64,000 bases of DNA, taken from NCBI RefSeq assembly GCF_003024195.1, contig NZ_KZ679042.1, forward strand, positions 62,001 to 126,000. Direction: 5' to 3'. Below are positions 8,974-15,742 of this stretch, in pieces. The position numbers and the translations under genes are program-made. The notes beneath the pieces are model-generated. The model saw nothing but the letters and a program-made list of their open reading frames with translations, searched no databases and had not been told where the DNA came from. Each line of letters opens with the position of its first letter. Positions within the stretch are counted from its first letter, which is position 1. Source of the stretch: Streptomyces dioscori. Its GTDB lineage: Bacteria > Actinomycetota > Actinomycetes > Streptomycetales > Streptomycetaceae.

Positions 8974-9904
8974 GGGTCCTCCCTCGGTTGAACGACCTGC
9001 CGACGCGGTAGACCGCGAGGACGGTCAGCACGATGACCAGGCCGGGCAGCAGACTCAGCCACCACTGGACGCCGATGAAGGTGCGTCCCTCGGCCACCAG
9101 AAGGCCCCACTCGGGCGTCGGCGGGGGTGCGCCGAGGCCCAGGAAACTCAGTGCGGCGACGGTCAGGATCGCCGTGCCGATGTCCATGGTGGCCGCGGCG
9201 AGCACCGACCTGGACGCGTTGGGCACGACATGCTTGAACAGGCGGCGGACATACCCGTGCCCCGCGAACACGGACGCCTCGACGTACTTGGCGTTGCTCA
9301 CCTTCAGCACCTCGGACCGCATCAGACGGGCGAACCCGGCCGTGCTGTTGATACCGATGGCCACGGCGATGTTGAGCGTCCCGCGCCCCAGCGCGGAGAT
9401 GATCGCGAGGGACACGATCAGGCTCGGCACCGCCAGCATGATGTCGATGATCCGCATCAGGATGCTGTCGGCCCTGCCGCGCAGCGCGCCCGCGACGAGA
9501 CCGATCAGCGAGCCGCTCACCAGCCCGATGGCCACCGCGACGACCGCCGCCTGGAGGGACAGCCGGGTGCCCCACACGGCGCGGGTGAACTGGTCACGGC
9601 CGAAGTCGTCGGTGCCGAAGAGATGGTCGGCGCCGGGCGCCAGCAGGATCTGCGACCCGTCCTGCCGCAGCGGGTCGCCGGCGGCGAACAGGCCCGGATG
9701 GATCGCGGCGAGCAGGATCACGGCGATCCACAGGTACGCGGCGAGGAGCCCGGGTGAGCGCAGCGGCGCGGCCCACCGGCGGCGGTCACCGTGCCCGGGC
9801 GGACGGGGTCGCAGCCCCACCCGCCGGCGCAGCCGCGCGGACGGCGACATGGGTGTCGCGGCTTCGCCCGCCTCCGTCGCTCCCTCGGTTTCGAGAGTCG
9901 TCAT
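8960..9904 (-). CDS. ABC importer permease, DppC/OppC type
   Basis: A 314-residue membrane protein with the DppC/OppC pattern: a cytoplasmic N-terminus, a membrane span near 55, the family hallmark HLFGTDDFGRDQFTRAVWGTRLSL, and the ATPase-coupling loop EASVFAGHGYVRRLFKHVVPNA. About six membrane spans are expected. Its last codons overlap the ATPase gene and its start is 1 bp after the other permease's stop, so the operon is tight. It would pair with the product of 9906-10835 as a heterodimeric pore. Confidence 0.92.
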   Translation of the reverse strand: MTTLETEGATEAGEAATPMSPSARLRRRVGLRPRPPGHGDRRRWAAPLRSPGLLAAYLWIAVILLAAIHPGLFAAGDPLRQDGSQILLAPGADHLFGTDDFGRDQFTRAVWGTRLSLQAAVVAVAIGLVSGSLIGLVAGALRGRADSILMRIIDIMLAVPSLIVSLAIISALGRGTLNIAVAIGINSTAGFARLMRSEVLKVSNAKYVEASVFAGHGYVRRLFKHVVPNASRSVLAAATMDIGTAILTVAALSFLGLGAPPPTPEWGLLVAEGRTFIGVQWWLSLLPGLVIVLTVLAVYRVGRSFNRGRTRVVA

Positions 9905-9905
9905 G

Positions 9906-10835
9906 TCACCCGTCCCATTGGATCCGCTTGTCGAGCAGCGGGTGGACCGCGTCGACGACGAGGTTCACCGCGACGAAGATCACCGCGCTGATCGTGACCG
10001 CGACCAGGACGACGGGCATGTCACGGCCGTCGACGGCGTCGACCACCAGCCGCCCCACCCCGAGCCGGGAGAACACCGTCTCGGTGAGGACCGTCCCGCC
10101 GACCATCACGCCGACGGTGGTGCCCAGCGAGGTGATGACCGGCAGTGCGGCGTTCTTCAGGGCGTGCCGGACCACGACGTCGAACCTGCTGAGCCCCCAG
10201 TTGCGGGCGGTCTCGACGTACGGGGAGGTCAGCGCGCCGCGGAGATTGGCTGTCAGGAGCTGGGAGATGCTGCCGCCGCCGGCGACCGCGAGGGCCGCCG
10301 AGGCGATGAGCAGTCCGCCGAAACTCGGATCGTTGACCGCTTTGATCCAGTGCAGCTGGAAGGCGAACACCTGGAGCAGTACGAGGCCCACCAGGAAGGG
10401 AGGCAGCGACACTGCGACCGGTGGCAGCGAGATGAGCAGCTCGCGCGCCCACTTCCAGTTGGTCAGTTCGATGACCACTGACAGTGTCACCCCCAGCACG
10501 ACCGCGAGGAGCAGCCCGAGGAACGCGAGCTTGAGCGTCTCGGGGAAGGACTCGAAGTACACCTCCACCGCCGGCCGGCGCTGGTAGATGCTCTCGCCGA
10601 AGTCGCCCTGGAGGGCTCCTGTCAGCGCGTCCCAGTACTGCACCCACACGGGGCGGTCCAGGCCGAGCAACTCGCGCTGCTCGGCCAGGAGCTGCTTGAC
10701 GTCGGCGCCGTCGGCACCGGCCGTGAGGCCGCCCGCCGCGTCACCGGGTACGACGTACAGCAGGAAGAACGCCCCGGTGAACGCGCCCCAGACCACGATC
10801 ACGCCGTACAGGAGTCGAAGACCGTATCGTGCCAT
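9906..10835 (-). CDS. ABC importer permease, DppB/OppB type
   Basis: A 309-residue DppB/OppB-like permease. The N-terminal membrane span ends in FLLYVVPGDAA, then come ELLGLDRPVWVQYWDAL and GDFGESI, the usual DppB signature, and the coupling loop ETARNWGLSRFDVVVRHALKNAALPVI. I place the start at 10835 (MARYGLRLLYG): it lies 4 bp after the binding-protein stop, and the nine extra codons of the longer frame (MPGWRRSRT) lie inside that gene. It forms the pore with the DppC-like partner. Confidence 0.9.
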   Translation of the reverse strand: MARYGLRLLYGVIVVWGAFTGAFFLLYVVPGDAAGGLTAGADGADVKQLLAEQRELLGLDRPVWVQYWDALTGALQGDFGESIYQRRPAVEVYFESFPETLKLAFLGLLLAVVLGVTLSVVIELTNWKWARELLISLPPVAVSLPPFLVGLVLLQVFAFQLHWIKAVNDPSFGGLLIASAALAVAGGGSISQLLTANLRGALTSPYVETARNWGLSRFDVVVRHALKNAALPVITSLGTTVGVMVGGTVLTETVFSRLGVGRLVVDAVDGRDMPVVLVAVTISAVIFVAVNLVVDAVHPLLDKRIQWDG

Positions 10836-10839
10836 CGTT

Positions 10840-12468
10840 CTACTTCTTCGCCAGCCAGGCATTGATCAGGTACTGGTCGAGTCCGACCGGCGTGATGTCG
10901 TGCAGCCGGGGCGAGTGGGCCCAGATGTCGACGTCGTTGGACACCGGCACCTCGTAGGCCTGCTCGACGAGGATGCGGGCCGCGTGGTCGACCAGTTTCT
11001 GACGCTTGTCCTTGTCGATCGTCTGGTTCTGCTCCTGGAGGAGCTTGTCGAGTTCCTTGCCCGTCTTGTCGTCGTCCGCGACGAAGCTCCGGTCGGAGCC
11101 GTCCGTGGTGCCGTAGTTGGCGCGCAGGACGTCGGGGTCGGGCGAGGAGGCGTACCAGTAGGCGACGTCGTACTTGCCGCTGAGCAGTGCCTCGTTCGCC
11201 TCGGCGGCCAGCGGCGGGTCGAGGACGAGTTCGATGCCGAGCTTCTTCCACTGGTCCTGGAGGACCTGCAGGGGGGCGTCGTCCCGCGGGGCGCGCAGCG
11301 ACAGCCGTTCGCCGTCGGCGTTGCGGCGGATCCCGTCGGAGCCCACCTTGGTCCAGCCGGCCTGCTCCAGCAGCGACCTCGCCTTCTTCGCGTCGTACTT
11401 CAGCAGCTCGCTCTGGTCGGAGTAGAACGGGTTGTCCTTGCTCAGCGGACCGGTCGCGGGCTGGTCCACGCCGCCCGAGGCGATCTTGACGAACTGCTCC
11501 CGGTCGACGCCGATCTGGAGTGCCTGGCGTACCCGTACGTCCTTGAGGATCTTGGAGGAGGTGTTCAGCGGCAGTTCGAGCCCGGTCGCGGGGTTGAGGG
11601 TCTTGGAGATCGTCATCCCGGAACCCTCCAGCTGGGAGACGTACTTGGCGTTCACCCAGTAGATGAACTGGAGCTCGTCGTCACCGATGACCGCTCCGTT
11701 GCGGACCGAGTCCTCAGGGATGATCTTGTAGACGACCTCGTCGAGGTAGGCGGACCCGCTGTGCTCGAAGTACTTCGGCGCCCAGTCGTAGTCCTTGCGC
11801 TTCTTCAGCACGATGCGCTGGTTCGGCGTGTACTCCTCCAGGTAGAAGGGGCCTGATCCGTCCAGCCACTTCTGCCGCTTCTCGACGGGGAGTTCGGCCG
11901 TCTTCTGCGAGACGATGCCGACGTACGCACGGGACAGGGACGTCAGGAAGGCGGCGTTCGGCTCCGCGAACTGGACGGTCACCTTGTGCTCGGAGGGCGT
12001 GGTGATCTTGCTGATGCCCTGCACGATGGTCTTGGCGCTGGAGTGGATGCCGGGCCGGTTCAGGCTCTCCAGGTTGGCCTTGACCACCTTCGCGGTGAGT
12101 TTGGTCCCGTCGTGGAAGGTCACGTCGTCACGCAGCTCGAACGAATAGGTCCGCGCGTCCTTGCTGACCGTCCAGCTCGTGGCGAGCCACGGTTCGACCT
12201 TCTTGGTCTTGGGGTTGTAGAAGACGAGCGAGTCGGCGAGGGCGCGGGCGACCGTGCGCCAGACCTGGTTGACGACGGCTGCGTCGACCCCGCCGGGGTC
12301 GGCGCTGAGCCCTATGTTGAGGGTGCCTCCGTAGCGGTCCTTCTTGGCCACGTCGGCTGCTGCCTCGCTCTGCCCGCCGCCGCCGCTGCCCGAGCAGGCG
12401 GCGGTTGCGAGAAGCGCCAGCGTGGCCCCTACTGCGGTAAGCCAGTGCCGCGGACGGTAACTGAACAC
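10840..12468 (-). CDS. ABC importer substrate-binding lipoprotein, peptide/nickel class (SBP family 5)
   Basis: The first gene of the importer operon. I choose the GTG at 12468 because it gives a short basic start (FSYRPRHW) directly before a hydrophobic stretch and a lipobox (LATAAC, Cys about 25), so the protein is a membrane-anchored lipoprotein. An ATG at 12519 would add 17 residues that do not fit a signal peptide and has no clear ribosome binding site. The mature protein shows the family 5 blocks GGTLNIGLSADPGG, WLATSWTVSKDARTYSFELRDDVTFHDG and the C-terminal YEVPV. It is about 540 residues, the usual length. Confidence 0.9.
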   Translation of the reverse strand: MFSYRPRHWLTAVGATLALLATAACSGSGGGGQSEAAADVAKKDRYGGTLNIGLSADPGGVDAAVVNQVWRTVARALADSLVFYNPKTKKVEPWLATSWTVSKDARTYSFELRDDVTFHDGTKLTAKVVKANLESLNRPGIHSSAKTIVQGISKITTPSEHKVTVQFAEPNAAFLTSLSRAYVGIVSQKTAELPVEKRQKWLDGSGPFYLEEYTPNQRIVLKKRKDYDWAPKYFEHSGSAYLDEVVYKIIPEDSVRNGAVIGDDELQFIYWVNAKYVSQLEGSGMTISKTLNPATGLELPLNTSSKILKDVRVRQALQIGVDREQFVKIASGGVDQPATGPLSKDNPFYSDQSELLKYDAKKARSLLEQAGWTKVGSDGIRRNADGERLSLRAPRDDAPLQVLQDQWKKLGIELVLDPPLAAEANEALLSGKYDVAYWYASSPDPDVLRANYGTTDGSDRSFVADDDKTGKELDKLLQEQNQTIDKDKRQKLVDHAARILVEQAYEVPVSNDVDIWAHSPRLHDITPVGLDQYLINAWLAKK

Positions 12469-12587
12469 GACTTGTTGTTTCCTCTCGATCGGCTCAGGGG
12501 CGAGCGGTAGCGGCTGCATGTCGTCGGTGACCGGTCGGCGCTACGTAGGTGCACTTGCCTCAGGCGAAGGTGTGGCAGTGATGGCAG

Positions 12588-12696
12588 CGATACATAAAAC
12601 TTCCCGCATCAAGGCCAACTTGCGATACGACTGGGCGACTTCTGGATATAGCCGCCCCGTAACCGATATGTTTACACGGGTGTGCGCTAAGTATCG
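12588..12696. promoter_or_regulatory. Repeated CGATAC boxes in the divergent promoter region
   Basis: The hexamer CGATAC occurs at 12588-12593 and 12623-12628, and as its reverse complement GTATCG at 12691-12696, within the AT-richer 267-bp region between the importer operon and the divergent HTH gene. The first two are 35 bp apart. They could be half-sites for a sulfur-responsive regulator or for the neighbouring HTH protein. This is pattern-based only. Confidence 0.3.
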
Positions 12697-12735
12697 TGAC
12701 GACAGTGTTGCAGTCTCCTGAACGGGGAAACCGGC

Positions 12736-13269
12736 ATGGTGTTCGACAAGAAGTACGGCGACGAGGTCCGGCAGCGGGCGGTCGAGCGCGTACGGCAGCG
12801 GCGTCTCGCGGAGCCCGAGAACCGCTCGATCGTGCGGGAGGTGGCCGAGGAGTTCGAGGTCGGCCCGCAGTCCCTGCGCAAGTGGCTGACCCGCTACGAC
12901 GACGGCAGTTACGACTACGACGCGGCCCCTGCCACCGGCTCGGCGTCCACCTCTGTCTCCGGCCCTCCTGTCTCCGGCGCGCTCTCCGGCTACGGGCCCG
13001 GGGCCGGGCCTGCCGCCGACGGTCACGGGCACGGCCACGGGGACGGGTGGGAGCCCCGCGCCGCTCCGGCAGCCCGGCCGGAGCGCGGCACCGGCCGGCG
13101 CGAACTGCTCATCCGGATCTCGGAGCTGGAGCACCGGATCGCCGTCCTCCAGGAGGACAACCGCTCCCTGACCCGGGTCGTCTCGCTGCTGGCCGACCAG
13201 CTGCGGGTGGCCACCACGGGCGGTGTCCAGATTCCGGACCCCACGGCCCGCCACGCACCTCGTGCCTAG
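12736..13269 (+). CDS. Transposase-derived HTH protein with C-terminal coiled coil
   Basis: A 177-residue protein. Residues 1-55 (KYGDEVRQRAVERVRQ ... SIVREVAEEFEVGPQSLRKWLTRYD) match the DNA-binding helix-turn-helix of IS3-type OrfA transposases. A Gly/Pro/His-rich linker follows (about 60-115), then a leucine-rich coiled coil (ELLIRISELEHRIAVLQEDNRSL). There is no OrfB, no inverted repeat and no catalytic domain, so it is not an active element. It begins an apparent operon with the OsmC and sulfurtransferase genes and is divergent from the importer. A domesticated transposase head acting as a local regulator is the simplest reading; decay of an old IS element is the alternative. Confidence 0.65.
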   Translation: MVFDKKYGDEVRQRAVERVRQRRLAEPENRSIVREVAEEFEVGPQSLRKWLTRYDDGSYDYDAAPATGSASTSVSGPPVSGALSGYGPGAGPAADGHGHGHGDGWEPRAAPAARPERGTGRRELLIRISELEHRIAVLQEDNRSLTRVVSLLADQLRVATTGGVQIPDPTARHAPRA

Positions 13270-13279
13270 ACTTCCCGGG

Positions 13280-13726
13280 GTGAGCGACAGAATGACCGTG
13301 GTCAGCAACCTGCACGGGCGGACCACCGACGTCCGCGGCCGTTACGCGATCACCGGACCCGGATTCGAGATCACGTCGGACGGATCGGTACGCAGTGGCG
13401 GCCCGGGGGAGGAAGCCGGCTCGCTCGATCTGCTCGTGGCGTCCCTGGTCTCCTGTGCGCTCAACGCGTTCCGGCACGACTTCGTCGAGGGCGGACAGCC
13501 GGAGCGCCGGGTCGAGATCTTCGCCCGTATCGAGCGCAGGACCGAGGGCGACTATCTGGGCACGCTGGTCATGGAGTGCTTCATCGACGGCGTCGACCAC
13601 GTGACGGCCGCGGAACTCGTGGCCGAGTACAAGAAGCGGTGCCGCATCTACAACGCGCTCAAGGACAGCCTTCCGGTGGTGTTCGTCCCGCACACCTCGG
13701 GATCGGGACCGGAAGGCACAGCGTGA
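13280..13726 (+). CDS. OsmC/Ohr-family protein
   Basis: An OsmC-fold protein of about 148 residues. The two family cysteines are placed as expected, one in SLVSCALNAF at the start of the central helix and one in EYKKRCRIYNAL. Members reduce organic hydroperoxides or process sulfur adducts through these thiols. The start is GTG at 13280, 10 bp after the HTH gene; an ATG at 13292 with GGGGTGAG seven bases upstream is equally good. The GTGA overlap with the following sulfurtransferase shows tight coupling, so a role in persulfide or thiol chemistry is more likely than general peroxide defence. Confidence 0.85.
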   Translation: MSDRMTVVSNLHGRTTDVRGRYAITGPGFEITSDGSVRSGGPGEEAGSLDLLVASLVSCALNAFRHDFVEGGQPERRVEIFARIERRTEGDYLGTLVMECFIDGVDHVTAAELVAEYKKRCRIYNALKDSLPVVFVPHTSGSGPEGTA

Positions 13727-14646
13727 CGGCGACCGGCTCGCCCCACCTCATGGACGCGCGGACCGCGTGTGCGCGAAGGAGACGGTCGGTATTCATCGAG
13801 GTCGCGCCGTGGCGGGTGATGGCGACGGGTCCGGATCCGATCGCGGGAAGCGTCCCCGGTGCGATCCTGACCTCGGTCAAGTCCGACTTCGCGGGCCGCC
13901 CGACAGCCAGTGGCGGCCACCTGCCGCTGCCGGAACCCGCCGCCGTGCACGCCACCCTGCTGGCCCACGGCGTCGGCCCCGGCGACGACCTGGTCCTCTA
14001 CACCCGCCGTATCGAGGAGCTGTCGTCCGCCGCACGGGCGTGGTTCGTCCTGACCTGGGCGGGCTTCCGTTCGGTACGCGTCCTGGACGGCGGACTGCCC
14101 GCCTGGACGCGTGCGGGCGGCTGGACGGACCGTGCAGCACAGACGCGGCCCCCCGCCCCGACGCAGGACAGCCACGCCGCACCCTCGTTCGAGATCGGTG
14201 GCGGCGGCAGTAGCGGTATCGGAATCGGTGGCCGACGCGTACTCGGCATCACGGACGTCCAAGAGGTCGCGGACTACGGCACGCTGCTCGACTCACGCCC
14301 CATGAGTGCCTACGACGGGGCGCTGGACGATCCCAGGACCGGTCATGTCCCGCACGCGGTCCACGCCCCCTCGACCGAACTGGTCGCTCCCGACGGCCTC
14401 CTCCGGTCGCCCACCGAGATGCGCAAATGGTTCCTGTCCCGTCGGGCGATCGGCAGCCACGAGGTCGGTGCCTACTGCGGCGGCGGAGTGTCCAGCGCGC
14501 TGCTGGTGTTCGCCGGAGCCCTGCTCGGTCAGCAGGTGGGACTGTTCGTGGATTCCTGGTCCGCCTGGGCCCGTGACGATTCCCTGCCCGTCGAGCAGGG
14601 CGCGGCACCGACCCGTTCGACGGTGGTCGACACCGACTGTGCATGA
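13723..14646 (+). CDS. Two-domain sulfurtransferase (rhodanese family), second copy
   Basis: A tandem-rhodanese protein of about 307 residues, paralogous to 2305-3174. The N-terminal domain lacks the catalytic cysteine (LYTRRIEELSSAARAWF). The C-terminal loop is YCGGGVSSALL with the active cysteine. The interdomain region contains a low-complexity Gly/Ile-rich insertion (about 165-180). The GTG start overlaps the OsmC stop and has GGAAGG six bases upstream. Conserved tryptophans (SWSAWAR) near the end match its paralogue. It probably transfers sulfane sulfur generated by the locus to an acceptor such as cyanide or a thiol. Confidence 0.86.
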   Translation: MTATGSPHLMDARTACARRRRSVFIEVAPWRVMATGPDPIAGSVPGAILTSVKSDFAGRPTASGGHLPLPEPAAVHATLLAHGVGPGDDLVLYTRRIEELSSAARAWFVLTWAGFRSVRVLDGGLPAWTRAGGWTDRAAQTRPPAPTQDSHAAPSFEIGGGGSSGIGIGGRRVLGITDVQEVADYGTLLDSRPMSAYDGALDDPRTGHVPHAVHAPSTELVAPDGLLRSPTEMRKWFLSRRAIGSHEVGAYCGGGVSSALLVFAGALLGQQVGLFVDSWSAWARDDSLPVEQGAAPTRSTVVDTDCA

Positions 14647-14691
14647 GGGCCCGCTGGGTGCCGCGACCGAAGAACCGTAGCCGCCCCCGCG

Positions 14692-15060
14692 CTATACGTC
14701 CTTCTCGCCGGCCGCCTCTTGAAAGGCGGCGACCGCCTCACCGTTGGCCCTCGCCCACTCGGTGAGCTTTCTGATGGGCTCCTCCAGGGTGCGCCCGAGT
14801 TCCGTCAGGCCGTATTCCACCCGTGGCGGCGCCTCGGCGTACACGCGCCGCTCGATGAGCCCGTTGTCCTGCAGACGGCGCAGCGTCTGCGTCAGCACTT
14901 TGCGCGAGACACCTCCGATGAGCTCGACCAGGTCACCGTGGCGCACGGGGCCGTCGGTCAGAGCGAACAGCGTGACCACGGCCCATTTGCCGGAGATGAT
15001 CTCGATGGCCGCACGGGCGGGGCAGTCGGCGAGGAACACGGTTCCGGGACGGAGGCTCAC
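14692..15060 (-). CDS. HxlR-family transcriptional regulator
   Basis: A 122-residue winged-helix regulator with the HxlR pattern: N-terminal cysteine (LADCPARAAIEIISGKWAV), recognition helix GGVSRKVLTQTLRRLQDNGLI, and wing YGLTELGRTL. The start is taken at GTG 15060 because the family begins just before the conserved cysteine; an in-frame extension to 15234 would cross the divergent DoxX promoter. The cysteine suggests thiol- or quinone-based sensing. It is divergent from doxX, the usual arrangement, and likely represses both genes through the GGTTACC/GGTACC site. Confidence 0.88.
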   Translation of the reverse strand: MSLRPGTVFLADCPARAAIEIISGKWAVVTLFALTDGPVRHGDLVELIGGVSRKVLTQTLRRLQDNGLIERRVYAEAPPRVEYGLTELGRTLEEPIRKLTEWARANGEAVAAFQEAAGEKDV

Positions 15061-15068
15061 AGGCCGAA

Positions 15069-15085
15069 GGTTACCTTTTGGTACC
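15069..15085. promoter_or_regulatory. Candidate HxlR operator
   Basis: GGTTACC at 15069-15075 and GGTACC at 15080-15085, separated by TTTT, form two near-palindromic half-sites just upstream of the hxlR start. They stand out as AT-rich in this GC-rich intergenic region and match the sort of repeated GGTACC element found between HxlR and DoxX genes. Confidence 0.5.
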
Positions 15086-15223
15086 TGACGGATGCCTAAC
15101 GTCGAAGGCATGCAGCGCGCAACAAGTCCGCGCAACCGGGACCGGATCTCGGGCGGACGTGCCGGTACCACGGCAGAGCGCATGCCCAACCACTCCACCG
15201 CGTCCGACAGTTGAGGTCTCACC

Positions 15224-15574
15224 ATGTTCATCACCTATGCCATCGTCGCCGCGCTCATGTCGGCGGTGCTCCTGGCCTCGGCCGGTGCCAAGTTCACCCG
15301 GCCGAAGCGGCTCGTCGACCAGATGTCCACCCTCGGCCTGCCCTTTGGCATGCTGCCGTTCCTGGGCCTCGCGCAGGTCGCCGGCGCCGGTGGCCTTGTC
15401 ATCGGGCTCTGGTGGGGACCCCTCGGAATCGCTGCCGCCGTCGGTCTGGCGCTCTACTTCGTCGGCGCGGTCGCCACCCACCTGCGCGTCGGCGACCTCA
15501 AGGGAACACTCCCGGCAGCCGTCCTCACGGCTGCCGCCGTCGCCCTCGTCGTACTCCGCTCCGCAAGCCTGTGA
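15224..15574 (+). CDS. DoxX-family membrane protein
   Basis: A 116-residue integral membrane protein with four predicted spans (start MFITYAIVAALMSAVLLASAGA, then around 40-62, 65-85 and 95-114). The KFTRPKRLVDQMSTLGLP loop after the first helix is typical of DoxX/SURF4-like proteins of actinobacteria. Such proteins associate with quinone or thiol oxidoreductases; the biochemical role is unsettled. The gene is divergent from the HxlR regulator. Confidence 0.85.
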   Translation: MFITYAIVAALMSAVLLASAGAKFTRPKRLVDQMSTLGLPFGMLPFLGLAQVAGAGGLVIGLWWGPLGIAAAVGLALYFVGAVATHLRVGDLKGTLPAAVLTAAAVALVVLRSASL

Positions 15575-15701
15575 CGCGCGCCGCGACCGGGATCGACCGG
15601 CAACACCGATGCACCGGCACACCGACGCACGACGGACCGCCGCACACGTCACACCCCTTGACGCATCCCGCCGCCAGGACGAAAGATTGCCGCTGCCGCT
15701 T

Positions 15702-15713
15702 GACAACGTTGTC
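15702..15713. promoter_or_regulatory. LacI-type palindromic operator
   Basis: GACAACGTTGTC is a perfect 12-bp palindrome with a central CG, the layout recognised by LacI/GalR-family repressors. It lies 30 bp before the GTG of the Tat-exported enzyme, where it could block transcription. No LacI gene is adjacent; the one in the window (27301-28344) seems to use a different sequence. Confidence 0.55.
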
Positions 15714-15742
15714 CGGCCCGCCCGCTCAGAGAGGCGCCGATC

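Noticed and set aside
12736..13269. Active insertion sequence
   Set aside because: Only the OrfA-like head is present: no OrfB, no terminal inverted repeats, no target duplication seen.
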